Of a stretch of 54,383 nt of DNA, positions 8,176 to 17,674 are shown piece by piece; position 1 is the stretch's first letter; each line of letters begins with the position of its first letter. Origin of the DNA: Clostridia bacterium (lineage in GTDB: Bacteria > Bacillota > Clostridia > Oscillospirales > Acutalibacteraceae); assembly GCA_024403955.1 (NCBI GenBank), contig JAKSQX010000005.1, positions 1 to 54,383 of the forward strand, in the 5' to 3' direction. The notes beneath the pieces were generated by a model that searched no databases, was not told the origin of the DNA, and saw nothing but the letters and a program-made list of their open reading frames with translations. A program made the position numbers and the translations under genes.

Positions 8176-8205
8176 AAATGTAATAACATTCGGAGGTTAT
8201 TCAAA

Positions 8206-9378
8206 ATGAGCATTAAGAAGAACTTTTCTTACAAAGATCCTAACTGTAACGAAATGATGCTCCGCGGTAGCTTTAGAACACAGGGCTACGACTGGTGGTG
8301 GCATTCACTTACAGCTGTAAACCACAAGACAGGCGAAGAGAAGCCTTTCTATGTTGAGTTCTTTATCTGTAACCCAGCTCTTGCTGAGGATCAGCCAGTT
8401 CTTGGTCAGCTTCCAGCAAACAAGGCTGCAGGCAAGAAGCCATCATATCTTATGGTTAACGTTGGTACATGGGGTGCTGACAAGAAAAAGCAGCTCCACC
8501 GTTTCTTCCCATGGAAGGACGTTAAGTGCCACAAGAATGCTCCATACAGCATCGCTGCTGGCGACTGCTATTGTGATGACTACAAGACATATGGTACTGT
8601 AGCTCTTTCAGAAGACGAAGTAGCTGCTCATCCAGAGTATATGTGTGACGCGGGTTCAATCTCTTGGGACATCAAGATGGACAAGAAGATTGCTTGGAAC
8701 GTAGGTTACGGCACAAGCTGGCTCATGAGACGTCTCAACGCTTTTGAGATGTACTGGCATGCTGAGGGTATGAAGACTCTCTATTCTGGTACTATCGTTC
8801 TTGACGGCGAAATCTATGACATCATTCCTGAGCGTTCATACGGTTATGCTGATAAGAACTGGGGTTCTAACTTCACAACACCTTGGGTATGGCTTTCATC
8901 TTGGGATCTTACATCTAATATCACAGGTAAGAAACTTGAGAATTCTGTATTCGATATCGGTGGTGGCGCTCCAAAGGCATTTGGTATCCGCTTCCCACGT
9001 AAGCTCCTCGGTGGTTTCTACTATGAGGGCCAGCCATATGAGTTTAACTTCTCTAAGCTTTGGACTCTTTCAACAACTAAGTTCGAAGGCTATGAGACAG
9101 ACGACGAGATCGTATGGCACGTAGATCAGAAGACAATCAAGGGACGTCTTATCACAGACATCCGCTGCAAGAAGGAAGATATGCTTCTCATCCAGTATGA
9201 GTCTCCAGACGGAAAACTTCGTCATCAGAGACTTTGGAACTGTGGCGCTGGTTACGGCGACCTCAAGCTCTACAAGAGAAAACTCTTCGGCTTCAAGCTT
9301 ATTGATGATATGCACGCTGAGCATATTGGTTGTGAGTACGGTGAGTACGATCATCCAGATGCATATGTTAAGGCATAA
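8206..9378 (+). CDS. tocopherol cyclase-like (lipocalin-fold) protein
   Basis: Protein of 390 residues that I match to the tocopherol cyclase-like family, chiefly by the Trp-rich centre SYGYADKNWGSNFTTPWVWL, which parallels the AEKNWG...W region of plant VTE1, and by an N-terminal FRTQGYDWWWHS block. It is rich in Trp, Tyr and beta-strand and has no signal peptide or membrane segment. Anaerobic Bacillota make no tocopherol, so the function is probably binding or modification of another hydrophobic molecule. ATG 8206 follows CGGAGG. It is monocistronic, bounded by terminators, and begins 150 bases after the lipase gene, which suggests shared lipid chemistry. Strongly biased codon use suggests high expression. 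The family match rests on motif resemblance only. Confidence 0.65.
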   Translation: MSIKKNFSYKDPNCNEMMLRGSFRTQGYDWWWHSLTAVNHKTGEEKPFYVEFFICNPALAEDQPVLGQLPANKAAGKKPSYLMVNVGTWGADKKKQLHRFFPWKDVKCHKNAPYSIAAGDCYCDDYKTYGTVALSEDEVAAHPEYMCDAGSISWDIKMDKKIAWNVGYGTSWLMRRLNAFEMYWHAEGMKTLYSGTIVLDGEIYDIIPERSYGYADKNWGSNFTTPWVWLSSWDLTSNITGKKLENSVFDIGGGAPKAFGIRFPRKLLGGFYYEGQPYEFNFSKLWTLSTTKFEGYETDDEIVWHVDQKTIKGRLITDIRCKKEDMLLIQYESPDGKLRHQRLWNCGAGYGDLKLYKRKLFGFKLIDDMHAEHIGCEYGEYDHPDAYVKA

Positions 9379-9393
9379 TTGAATTAAATAATT

Positions 9394-9420
9394 AAGGTGG
9401 GCTTTTGCCCACCTTTTTTA
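9394..9420 (+). terminator. terminator after the tocopherol-cyclase-like gene
   Basis: Hairpin AAGGTGGGC-TTTT-GCCCACCTT followed by T; shared with the convergent gene ending at 9418. Confidence 0.9.
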
Positions 9421-10122
9421 TTTTATGCTATTAAGTTTCTTTTTATACTGTTTCCACTCTGGCATATACCTTGTGAGGATTGCTTTGAAGTCTGCACTGT
9501 GGTTTGGAACTACAGTGTGTGCGAGTTCATGGAGGATGACATACTCAAGGCATTCGACTGGATGCTCGGCAAGGCGAACGTTGAGCCAGATTTTCTTTGT
9601 CTTTGTGTTGCAGGTGCCCCAGCGAGACTTCATAGCCTTGCTCTGCCACGAACTGCAGTGTAGATCTGTGTAGGACTCCCACTGTGGGAGAAGTATCTCT
9701 ACGCGCTCAGTGAGCTGGTCTCTGTACCACTCTTTGACAAAACTTTCCTTCTGTTCTTGTGTACAGCCCTCTCTGACGATGAGTGTGGCCGTTTTGTAGC
9801 CATCTTCGTTAACTTGCTCAGTTGGAGTTAAACTGTATCTAGTGTCCTCTAGGACAACGAGAGAGTAGAGCTCTCCCCAGATAGGAATAATGTCGCCTGT
9901 GTCATATGTTGGCTCGGCTGTTACGGGAGTGTCTTTTATCTTCTCGACATTCTCCATAATCCATTCAGCTCGTTCATCGACAAACTTCATTATTTCTTTG
10001 TCAGTGACATAGAGTGGCGCAGTCACTAAAACCTCCCCAAGGGGAGGCTTTACGTATATGTGCATATTCTTAATTCTTTTCTTTTCTACCTTGATGGGTA
10101 TGTCGCCGAGAATTAAATTCAT
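9418..10122 (-). CDS. YgjP-like metal-dependent peptidase (DUF45/M48-type)
   Basis: Predicted cytosolic zinc metallopeptidase of 234 residues. The C-terminal half carries the family block KSRWGTC and the zinc motif HELAH, followed downstream by NHSADF, whose His is the third ligand, as in YgjP/DUF45 proteins. The N-terminal half is the usual beta-rich domain (VKKRIKNMHIYVKPP type). The gene start overlaps the gpmI stop by four bases (ATGA), so it is the last gene of the long minus-strand series. Substrate unknown. Confidence 0.88.
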   Translation of the reverse strand: MNLILGDIPIKVEKKRIKNMHIYVKPPLGEVLVTAPLYVTDKEIMKFVDERAEWIMENVEKIKDTPVTAEPTYDTGDIIPIWGELYSLVVLEDTRYSLTPTEQVNEDGYKTATLIVREGCTQEQKESFVKEWYRDQLTERVEILLPQWESYTDLHCSSWQSKAMKSRWGTCNTKTKKIWLNVRLAEHPVECLEYVILHELAHTVVPNHSADFKAILTRYMPEWKQYKKKLNSIK

Positions 10123-11696
10123 TTAATAAGTGAAACTCCTGTCATCTCTTCTGGCTGTGGAAGGCCAAGGATTTTGAGAATAGTTGGGGAGAGGTCGCAG
10201 AGTTTGCCACCTTCACGGAGCTCGACGTTACCGCAACCGATTACGGCAAATGGCACAGCATTTGTTGTGTGAGCAGTGAATGGAGAACCGTCAGGTTCAT
10301 ACATCTTATCTGCATTGCCGTGGTCGGCGGTGAGGAGAATTGCTCCGCCCATCTTTTCAACTGCGTCCTCAAGACGGCCAACACATGTGTCGACTGTCTC
10401 AACAGCCTTTACGGCTGCCTCGAATACGCCTGTGTGGCCTACCATATCACAGTTTGCATAGTTTATGATAATGACATCATACTTGTTACTTAAAACGGCC
10501 TCAACGAGCTTGTCAGTAACTTCTGGTGCACTCATCTCTGGCTTTAGGTCATATGTTGTTACTTTTGGACTTGGGATGAGGATTCTGTCCTCGCCCTCGT
10601 TTACTGTCTCAACACCACCGTTGAAGAAGAAGGTTACATGAGCATACTTCTCTGTCTCTGCGATACGAAGCTGAGTCATATTATTCTTTGCTAGGTATTC
10701 GCCAAGAGTGTTGTTTAAGTTCTGTGGCTTGAAGGCAACCTCAACGTTAGGCATTGTAGCATCATACTGTGTCATGCATACGTATGTAACAGGGAAGTAT
10801 GTGTGCTCAAAGCCGTCAATTTGTGGATCAACAAATGCACGGGTAATCTCACGTGCACGGTCAGGGCGAAAGTTGAAGAAGATGATACTGTCATTTTCTT
10901 TGATTCTGCCATGATCTTTGTTGTCACAGTGGTCGCACTGACCGTCACACTTAGCCTCTGGCTCAATGATTGTTGGAAGGACAAACTCATCAGTGATGTG
11001 TTTGCCGTCGGCATCGATTGAGTCGTATGAGAGCTGAAGTGCCTTAATAGGGTCTGCCATGTGGACACCATTTCCGTTTACGAATGCGTCGTAGGCCTTG
11101 CCTACACGCTCCCAACGGTTGTCACGGTCCATGGCATAGAATCGGCCTGTGATTGTTGCAATCTCGCCGATCTCATTTTTTTCCATATATTCAAGGAGCT
11201 GTCTAACGTACTCAATACCTGAAGTTGGTGGTACGTCGCGGCCGTCAAGAATACAGTGGACATATACTTTTGTTAAACCATTCTTCTTTGCCATATCAAG
11301 AAGGGCAAAGAGGTGACTTAAATGGCTGTGTACACCACCGTCTGAGAGAAGTCCCATGAGGTGGAGTGCAGAGTCATTTTTTTTGCAGTTTTCAATGGCA
11401 CCGAGGAAAGCCTCATTCTTGTAGAAGTCACCGTTTTTTACTGACTCGGTGATTCTTGTAAGCTCCTGGAATACAACACGACCAGCTCCGATGTTGGTAT
11501 GACCAACTTCAGAGTTGCCCATCTGTCCGTCAGGAAGGCCTACGTCAAGGCCTGAGGCGCCAATTGTTGTATGTGGACACTCTGACATTATACGGTCGAG
11601 TCTTGGTGTGTTTGCGGCAACGATAGCGTTGCCGTAGGTCTCATCAGGGACCCAGCCAAAACCGTCCATTATGCAGAGTACTATAGGTTTCTTCAT
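10119..11696 (-). CDS. gpmI: 2,3-bisphosphoglycerate-independent phosphoglycerate mutase
   Basis: Converts 3-phosphoglycerate to 2-phosphoglycerate in glycolysis using two Mn ions and a phosphoserine intermediate. The 525 residues are close to the usual 510. It begins with IVLCIMDGFG (metal-binding Asp), has the catalytic serine in QMGNSEVGH, and shows DGRDVPPTSG, FFNFRPDRAREITRAF and the second metal site LTADHGNADKM. It lies 13 bases after tpiA, in the order pgk-tpiA-gpmI common in Gram-positive bacteria. Confidence 0.97.
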   Translation of the reverse strand: MKKPIVLCIMDGFGWVPDETYGNAIVAANTPRLDRIMSECPHTTIGASGLDVGLPDGQMGNSEVGHTNIGAGRVVFQELTRITESVKNGDFYKNEAFLGAIENCKKNDSALHLMGLLSDGGVHSHLSHLFALLDMAKKNGLTKVYVHCILDGRDVPPTSGIEYVRQLLEYMEKNEIGEIATITGRFYAMDRDNRWERVGKAYDAFVNGNGVHMADPIKALQLSYDSIDADGKHITDEFVLPTIIEPEAKCDGQCDHCDNKDHGRIKENDSIIFFNFRPDRAREITRAFVDPQIDGFEHTYFPVTYVCMTQYDATMPNVEVAFKPQNLNNTLGEYLAKNNMTQLRIAETEKYAHVTFFFNGGVETVNEGEDRILIPSPKVTTYDLKPEMSAPEVTDKLVEAVLSNKYDVIIINYANCDMVGHTGVFEAAVKAVETVDTCVGRLEDAVEKMGGAILLTADHGNADKMYEPDGSPFTAHTTNAVPFAVIGCGNVELREGGKLCDLSPTILKILGLPQPEEMTGVSLIK

Positions 11697-11709
11697 TCTT
11701 TAATCCTTC

Positions 11710-12477
11710 TTATTTAGATGCTGCTTTAACGATGATTGAGAAGTCCTCAGCCTTGAGTGATGCGCCGCCGATAAGGCCACCATCAACGTTGTACTTAGAA
11801 ACAAGGCCCTCAGCGTTCTTAGCGTTCATAGAACCGCCATACTGAACTGTAGTTGCCTTTGCGACGTCCTTGCCATATTTCTCTTCGATAGCTGCACGTA
11901 CGAAACCGTTGCCCTCGTCAGCCTGGTCATCAGTAGCAGTAACGCCAGTGCCAATGGCCCATACTGGCTCATAAGCGATGATTACATTCTTCATATCTTC
12001 AGCTGATACGTTTGTAAGAGCCATCTTTGTCTGGAACTTGAGGAGAGTCTCTGTGTAGCCGAGCTCTCTCTGCTCGAGTGTCTCACCAACGCATACGATT
12101 GGCTTGAGACCAGCTTTTAAAGCTGCGAGTGTGCGAAGGTTTACTGTCTGGTCTGTCTCACCGAAGTATGTTCTTCTCTCTGAGTGACCGATTACAACAT
12201 ATTCAACACCTGCCTCAACGAGCATAGCTGCTGATACTTCACCAGTATAAGCGCCACTCTCTTTGAAGTGAACGTTCTCAGCACCGATTTTGATGTTTGA
12301 GCCCTTTGCTGCCTCGACTGCAGCAGCAATGTCGATGAAAGGTACGCAGAGAACTACGTCACAGTCAGCATCAGCTACGAGTGGCTTCATTTCATTGATG
12401 AGTGCTGTTGTTTCAGATGGAGTTTTGTTCATCTTCCAGTTACCAGCGATAACTGCTTTTCTTGTCTGCTTGTTCAT
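11710..12477 (-). CDS. tpiA: triosephosphate isomerase
   Basis: Interconverts dihydroxyacetone phosphate and glyceraldehyde 3-phosphate. It has 255 residues, a normal length. Visible are AGNWKMNKT with the catalytic Lys, the electrophilic His in VIGHSERR, the catalytic Glu in AYEPVWAIGTG with the flexible loop, and the phosphate-binding GGSM and GGLIGGASL. It lies between pgk (29 bases upstream) and gpmI (13 bases downstream), so the three should be one transcript. Confidence 0.98.
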   Translation of the reverse strand: MNKQTRKAVIAGNWKMNKTPSETTALINEMKPLVADADCDVVLCVPFIDIAAAVEAAKGSNIKIGAENVHFKESGAYTGEVSAAMLVEAGVEYVVIGHSERRTYFGETDQTVNLRTLAALKAGLKPIVCVGETLEQRELGYTETLLKFQTKMALTNVSAEDMKNVIIAYEPVWAIGTGVTATDDQADEGNGFVRAAIEEKYGKDVAKATTVQYGGSMNAKNAEGLVSKYNVDGGLIGGASLKAEDFSIIVKAASK

Positions 12478-12506
12478 TGGTTTAAACCTCTATTTCAATT
12501 AAATTT

Positions 12507-13715
12507 TTAGCGATCATTCATTGCAGCGATACCAGGGAGATCCTTGCCCTCAAGGAACTCGAGAGATGCACCGCCACCTGTTGAGATGTGAGTCATCTTG
12601 TCACCGAGACCGAGCTGGTTAACTGCAGCAGCTGAATCACCACCACCGATTACAGTGATAGCATCTGACTCTGCCATAGCCTCAGCTACAGCGAGAGTAC
12701 CCTTTGAAAGTGTAGGGTTTTCAAATATGCCCATAGGACCGTTCCAAACAACTGTCTTTGCCTTCATAACTTCTTCCATGAAGAGGATAGCTGTTCTTGG
12801 ACCGATGTCTGCGCCTTCCTTATCTGCAGGGATCTTGTCAGCGTCAACAATCTCAATCTCCACTGGAGCGTCAATTGGGTCTGGGAAGTCCTTGATTACT
12901 GCTGTGTCGATAGGGAGGAGAAGCTTAACGCCCTTTTCCTCTGCCTTCTTCATCATATCTTTGCAGTAGTCAACCTTGGTCTCATCGAAGAGAGATTTAC
13001 CAATCTCATAACCTTTTGCAGCGAGGAATGTGTAAGCCATACCACCGCCGATGATGAGTGTGTCTGCCTTATTTAAAAGGTTCTCAATAACTGAGAGCTT
13101 GTCAGCAACCTTAGCACCACCGAGGATGCAAACGAAAGGACGCTCAGGCTCGTTAACAGCGTTACCGAGATACTTGAGTTCCTTCTCGATGAGGTAGCCA
13201 GAAACTGCTTCATCAACAAAATCTACAACACCAACTGTTGAGCAGTGAGCTCTATGTGCTGTGCCAAAGGCGTCGTTTACAAAGATGTCAGCGAGTTCGC
13301 CGAGTTCCTTTGAGAAGCTCTCTTCGTTCTTTTCTTCTTCAGCTCTATAGCGAGTGTTCTGAAGGAGGATGATGTCGCCGTCGTTCATTGCAGCAACTGC
13401 AGCCTTTGCATTCTCGCCAACAACGTTGTCATCGGCAGCAAACTTTACCTCACAACCGAGGAGTTCTGAAAGACGAACTGCAACTGGTGCAAGTGAGAGC
13501 TCAGGCTTTGGCTCACCCTTTGGCTTACCGAGGTGAGAGCAGAGAATTACTTTACCACCATCAGCCTGGAGTTTTTTGATTGTAGGGAGAGCAGCGACGA
13601 GTCTGTTCTCATCAGTGATTTTGCCCTCTTTGAGTGGAACGTTGAAGTCGCAGCGAACAAGTACGCGCTTACCTTTAACGTTGATGTCATCTACGTTCTT
13701 TTTGTTGAATGTCAT
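12507..13715 (-). CDS. pgk: phosphoglycerate kinase
   Basis: Makes ATP from 1,3-bisphosphoglycerate. With ATG 13715 (product starts [10 protein letters not shown]) it has 402 residues, the normal length; AAAGAAGG lies eight bases upstream. An in-frame start further upstream at 13751 would overlap degV and lacks a matching ribosome site. Motifs are [12 protein letters not shown], the HLGKPKG loop, GGAKVADK and the nucleotide-binding [11 protein letters not shown] and [13 protein letters not shown]. Confidence 0.98.
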   Translation of the reverse strand: MTFNKKNVDDINVKGKRVLVRCDFNVPLKEGKITDENRLVAALPTIKKLQADGGKVILCSHLGKPKGEPKPELSLAPVAVRLSELLGCEVKFAADDNVVGENAKAAVAAMNDGDIILLQNTRYRAEEEKNEESFSKELGELADIFVNDAFGTAHRAHCSTVGVVDFVDEAVSGYLIEKELKYLGNAVNEPERPFVCILGGAKVADKLSVIENLLNKADTLIIGGGMAYTFLAAKGYEIGKSLFDETKVDYCKDMMKKAEEKGVKLLLPIDTAVIKDFPDPIDAPVEIEIVDADKIPADKEGADIGPRTAILFMEEVMKAKTVVWNGPMGIFENPTLSKGTLAVAEAMAESDAITVIGGGDSAAAVNQLGLGDKMTHISTGGGASLEFLEGKDLPGIAAMNDR

Positions 13716-13728
13716 TTTTAAACCTTCT

Positions 13729-14619
13729 TTATTTACTAAATTGTTCTTCAATGCTTGGTGCTTTATAGCAGAGTGTTATAGCTGCTTTGCTTGCTGTATA
13801 AGATGAGATAGCGCCGAGTTTATAAACAGCTACTGGTGGATAACCGAGCTCTTCTTCAATGAGCATAGCGATAGCTTTTGCCTCTTTTGCACGTGATGCA
13901 TAGCCGATTGCATAATCAGGTTTTGTATCACGGAGTGATTCTACGCAGTAGCCAAGGAACTGGTCGAAAGAAGTGTGGTCACCCTTGATGATTGGGAGCT
14001 CAACAGCTTTCTCACAGTTGATTTTAATTGTTGGGAATGGGTGGTATGAGCCGGCAAACTGGACATACTTCTTCCAAGGTCTTGTTGAATCTGGAAGTGA
14101 AAGTGGGATATTGAAAGCATCGATGATGATTGTCATTCTGTTGATGCTATCATTTATCTTTGCAATAATCTCATCAACTGATTTACCTTCCTGTGCAAGC
14201 TTTGCAGCTTCAAGAACGATAAAGCCAGCACCCATTGTGTAACTCTTTGTGTTGATGATCTCTATACGTACATCGGCTGTTGGATTTTGAGTCTTGAAGA
14301 GCTCAATTGCCTCATTAGCTGTTCTGTACATTGGGAATGCATCTCCGCCAGTCATGATAATGATGATACTGTCGAAGCCACATGATACAGCATTTTTAAA
14401 TCTATCGAGGTAAACTGCTGCAGGGATAGATACGCTCTTAATTTTGTCTTTAGGAGCAGGGAGAATCTCATAGAAATTCTCTGGAGTAAAATCAATTCCT
14501 TCGTTGAAGAAACGATCATCGATGTTAAAGGTTGTTGCAAGGATTTCTACATCGTAGTCCGTAACGAGATTTGCTGGCAAGTCACAACAAGTATCTGTGA
14601 TTATCATTGTCTTACTCAT
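13729..14619 (-). CDS. DegV-family fatty-acid-binding protein
   Basis: DegV proteins bind a fatty acid between two alpha/beta domains and, in several Bacillota, deliver it to fatty acid kinase. This one has 296 residues with the N-terminal ITDTCCDLP signature, the SIPAAVY loop that corresponds to the lipid-contacting SxPS region, and the central [19 protein letters not shown] motif. AGGAGGT precedes ATG 14619. It lies between trmL and pgk with short spacers. No fakA is in the window. Confidence 0.9.
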   Translation of the reverse strand: MSKTMIITDTCCDLPANLVTDYDVEILATTFNIDDRFFNEGIDFTPENFYEILPAPKDKIKSVSIPAAVYLDRFKNAVSCGFDSIIIIMTGGDAFPMYRTANEAIELFKTQNPTADVRIEIINTKSYTMGAGFIVLEAAKLAQEGKSVDEIIAKINDSINRMTIIIDAFNIPLSLPDSTRPWKKYVQFAGSYHPFPTIKINCEKAVELPIIKGDHTSFDQFLGYCVESLRDTKPDYAIGYASRAKEAKAIAMLIEEELGYPPVAVYKLGAISSYTASKAAITLCYKAPSIEEQFSK

Positions 14620-14636
14620 ATTTGTTACCTCCTAAT

Positions 14637-15155
14637 TTATGTTTGGTTATTTGCATCAGACCATTTGTAGTTGTGGAGCTCACCACTACAGAGTAGGTCC
14701 GGATAGTCCCATTGTCTAAGCGTTTCGTAGACGGCAATAGCGACGGAGTTGGACAGGTTGAGGGAGCGACATTCGTCCATCATTGGGATGCGCACGCAGC
14801 GTTCGGGATGGGCGAGGAGGAGCTCCTCAGGAAGTCCTTTCGTCTCTTTGCCAAAGAGGAGAAACGCGTTGTCAGGATAGGTGGCATCACTGTGGCGATT
14901 TTGTGCCTTTGTGGTGAAATAGAAGAAGTTGCCACCCTTGTTCTTTTCAAAGAAATCGTCGAGATTTTCATAGTATGAAATCTCGAGAAAGTGCCAGTAG
15001 TCAAGGCCTGAACGCTTCAGGTTCTTGTCTGTCACCTCAAAACCCATAGGTTTTACTATGTGGAGACGTGCGCCAGTGCACGCACATGTCCTCGCGATAT
15101 TGCCTGTGTTTTGAGGGATCTCTGGCTCAACTAAAACTATATTTAATACAGCCAT
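14637..15155 (-). CDS. trmL: tRNA (cytidine/uridine-34 2'-O)-methyltransferase
   Basis: SPOUT-class enzyme that methylates the wobble ribose of tRNA-Leu using S-adenosylmethionine. It has 172 residues, with the family start VLVEPEIPQNTGNIAR, the LFGKETKGLP knot segment, and the C-terminal IPMMDECRSLNLSNSVAI that forms the SAM-binding trefoil knot. Its start overlaps the stop of the KdpD-like gene by one base, so it is translationally coupled to the potassium genes although its role is unrelated. Confidence 0.95.
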   Translation of the reverse strand: MAVLNIVLVEPEIPQNTGNIARTCACTGARLHIVKPMGFEVTDKNLKRSGLDYWHFLEISYYENLDDFFEKNKGGNFFYFTTKAQNRHSDATYPDNAFLLFGKETKGLPEELLLAHPERCVRIPMMDECRSLNLSNSVAIAVYETLRQWDYPDLLCSGELHNYKWSDANNQT

Positions 15156-16138
15156 TATTTTTCCTTTGTGATATCAATAAGATTATCAACTACCTCAGCA
15201 AGATACTTGGAGTCATCGATGATTGATTTAAGATTCTCCTCAATCTCGGCATCTTCCATGAGATTTTTGCCCTCTTTAACTTTTGTTGCTGTCTCATTGA
15301 TCTTTTTAACGTGAGGATACATATCGTGGGAGATACCCTTCATGACTTTTGCCTTAATCTGTTCGCGCTCACGAAGTGCTTCTTCATCACGCTTTTCAGT
15401 TTCAAGACTCTCACGCTCTATTGCTATGATAATCTGTGAGAGAAGAGCATTGATACATGACTCGGTTTCCTCAGACATCTCTTTCTTTGAACAATCAATT
15501 GATACTACACCGACAGTTTTGTTGTCACTTCTAATTGGTAAGTATTTATGGCTTGCTGCAGTAAATTCTACCTCTCCGTGACCACATTTTGCAGAATTCT
15601 TGAAGCACCATTTCTTAGCTTCGTTTTCATCGTGCTTGTCAATGTCAAAGTAGAACTCTACCTCAGCCTCTGCGAGTTGAGTTAAAGCCTCATCAGAATA
15701 TTTGATTACATTGTCACGTCCGTGAACAGCGAGAAGTCCCTGAGAAGCTTTATAGAGCTTCTTGTGAAGGTTCGCACTCTCTCTTGAACTCTCAATCTGT
15801 TTCTGAAGTCTTACAACGAGAAGGTTTACAATAAGTGCAACGATAAGGAATACACTTGCTGTTACTGCAAAGTTTCTTGTGAAAGAAACCCATACATATC
15901 TTGGGTCAAGGAAGAGGAAGTCATGTGTCAAAACAAAGAGAACAGATGAGAATACTGTTGCAAGGAAACTCTTAGTCTGCATGATGATGATAAGAATACC
16001 TAGCAAGTAAATCATGAGAAGGTTCTCTGAGTGAACACTATAAATGTCGAATACATAGGCGAGAAGAGTTGTTAAAGCATAGATAACAAGCACTTCCGCT
16101 GCATTTCTGAGTTCTCTTTTAACTAAAGATTTATTCAT
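15155..16138 (-). CDS. KdpD-like sensor (DUF4118 + GAF + DHp-like helix) lacking the ATPase domain
   Basis: Protein of 327 residues corresponding to the middle of KdpD. Residues about 12-115 form four membrane helices of the DUF4118 type. About 125-245 look like the cytoplasmic GAF domain, and about 262-327 correspond to the DHp helices: GISHDMYPHV keeps the His-Asp of GISHDLRTPL but loses the rest, and the sequence ends at NLIDITKEK, exactly where the ATP-binding domain should begin. The N-terminal KdpD nucleotide-binding and USP domains are also absent. It overlaps trkH by four bases (ATGA) and trmL by one. By context it probably senses potassium, turgor or a nucleotide for the Trk system without kinase activity. 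Confidence 0.8.
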   Translation of the reverse strand: MNKSLVKRELRNAAEVLVIYALTTLLAYVFDIYSVHSENLLMIYLLGILIIIMQTKSFLATVFSSVLFVLTHDFLFLDPRYVWVSFTRNFAVTASVFLIVALIVNLLVVRLQKQIESSRESANLHKKLYKASQGLLAVHGRDNVIKYSDEALTQLAEAEVEFYFDIDKHDENEAKKWCFKNSAKCGHGEVEFTAASHKYLPIRSDNKTVGVVSIDCSKKEMSEETESCINALLSQIIIAIERESLETEKRDEEALREREQIKAKVMKGISHDMYPHVKKINETATKVKEGKNLMEDAEIEENLKSIIDDSKYLAEVVDNLIDITKEK

Positions 16139-17661
16139 TTCTTTTTGTTCCTTTTTTCTGAGATGCTTTCTTTGATATCAGTGCCAATTCTTGCAAGAGC
16201 AAGGATTATGATGTAGACCTCAAGTCTGGCAATAATCATACCCACAATGAAAATCCACATTGTAAAGTTATTCATTTCAGGACCTACGATACCGATTGAC
16301 ATACCAACGGTGCCGAGGGCTGAGAAGAACTCAAACACTGAATCTCTAAATCCATATCCATTAAGTGTAAGTCCCCATGTGCCAAGAAGGCCGATGAATA
16401 TGTAGATGAGAATGTATGTATAGTTTTGTGACTGGTCATCCTTTGTGATAGTCATACGCTTACCAAATTTGTTGATTCCGCGTGACTGGATAACACGTCT
16501 TGGCTGAATGTTTTCACGAACATCATAATATAAACTCTTGAGAGCAAGAGCTATACGTCCTGCCTTAACACCACCGGCAGTTGAGCCCGTATGTCCACCA
16601 CAAATCATGAGGCAGAGAATTGGAATTGCAGCATAGCCGAGTCTTGGAAGGAATGCATCTACAGTTGAAAGACCTGTAGTTGTTATTACTGAAACTACCT
16701 GGAAAACAGCGTTGTCAATTGCACTTAAAACAGATTCACAGATGCCTGTAGTCAAAAGCATAACTGTTATTAAAGGAGTTACAAGAGCAATGAGAAATGC
16801 TGTGACTTTTGTCTCAGAATGTGAGAAGAAGTCGCGTGCCTTACCACGTAAGAGCGCAAGTGTTGCCATAAAGTTTGTACTACCGACAAGCATGAGCACA
16901 ATTGTTGTGATGTCGATACCGATAGTGTTAGCAACACCAATCTTTTCGGCGCACCAGTAACCAATACTGTTGTTTTTTGTGGAGAAGCCACCAGTTGCAA
17001 CAGCGGAGATGGCATGGTTTACAGCATCGAAGAGAGGCATGTCGAAAATCACGTAGAGGATAGTACCACTTATGATGGAACCGAGATAGATATACATGAT
17101 TGTTCGCGCCGAGTGGATAAGGCTTGGAGTAAGTCTATCTGTATGTCCCTCTGCACTGAAAAGCTGCATACCATAAACATTTGAAAGAATGGAACTTAGG
17201 ATAAGAATAAGTCCTACGCCACCAAACAAGTGAAGAATTGAACGATAGAGGAGGATCATATGTGTTGATTCCTCACAGTTCGTAACTGTAAAACCAGTTG
17301 TTGTAAAACCACTTGTTGTTTCAAATATGGCCTGTGTAAATGTATAGTTGCCACTCATCATAAATGGGATAGCACCTATCAAGATAGATACAAACCAGAT
17401 GAGTAGAACAATGACTGAGCCTTGGTGCCTCTGAAGGTTTCTAATCGAGTGTCTTGGAGTGAAGAGCTTGATTAGATAGCCTAGGAATATGGCAAGGACA
17501 CCTGGAAATGCAAAGCATGGTAACTGATAAACTTCTTCAGGATAGAAGAAGAGGAGGACGAGCGGGATAAGCATGATAAGTCCTACCATCATTATTACGT
17601 ATGCTAGAGATCCAAATATCGCAAGGTAGTCTGAAAAACGTGAGTTTTCATTATTTACCAT
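16135..17661 (-). CDS. TrkH/KtrB-family potassium uptake channel subunit
   Basis: Membrane subunit of a Trk/Ktr K+ transporter, 508 residues. The four pore-loop repeats with their filter glycines are visible: TSGFTTTGF, SAVATGGFST, SVITTTGLST and SALGTVGMS. About ten hydrophobic helices surround them. It is flanked by TrkA upstream (13-base gap) and the KdpD-like gene downstream (4-base overlap), so the module carries its own gating subunits. Trk and Ktr types cannot be separated with certainty by eye; the length suggests TrkH. Confidence 0.93.
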   Translation of the reverse strand: MVNNENSRFSDYLAIFGSLAYVIMMVGLIMLIPLVLLFFYPEEVYQLPCFAFPGVLAIFLGYLIKLFTPRHSIRNLQRHQGSVIVLLIWFVSILIGAIPFMMSGNYTFTQAIFETTSGFTTTGFTVTNCEESTHMILLYRSILHLFGGVGLILILSSILSNVYGMQLFSAEGHTDRLTPSLIHSARTIMYIYLGSIISGTILYVIFDMPLFDAVNHAISAVATGGFSTKNNSIGYWCAEKIGVANTIGIDITTIVLMLVGSTNFMATLALLRGKARDFFSHSETKVTAFLIALVTPLITVMLLTTGICESVLSAIDNAVFQVVSVITTTGLSTVDAFLPRLGYAAIPILCLMICGGHTGSTAGGVKAGRIALALKSLYYDVRENIQPRRVIQSRGINKFGKRMTITKDDQSQNYTYILIYIFIGLLGTWGLTLNGYGFRDSVFEFFSALGTVGMSIGIVGPEMNNFTMWIFIVGMIIARLEVYIIILALARIGTDIKESISEKRNKKK

Positions 17662-17674
17662 AATTCAACCTCTG

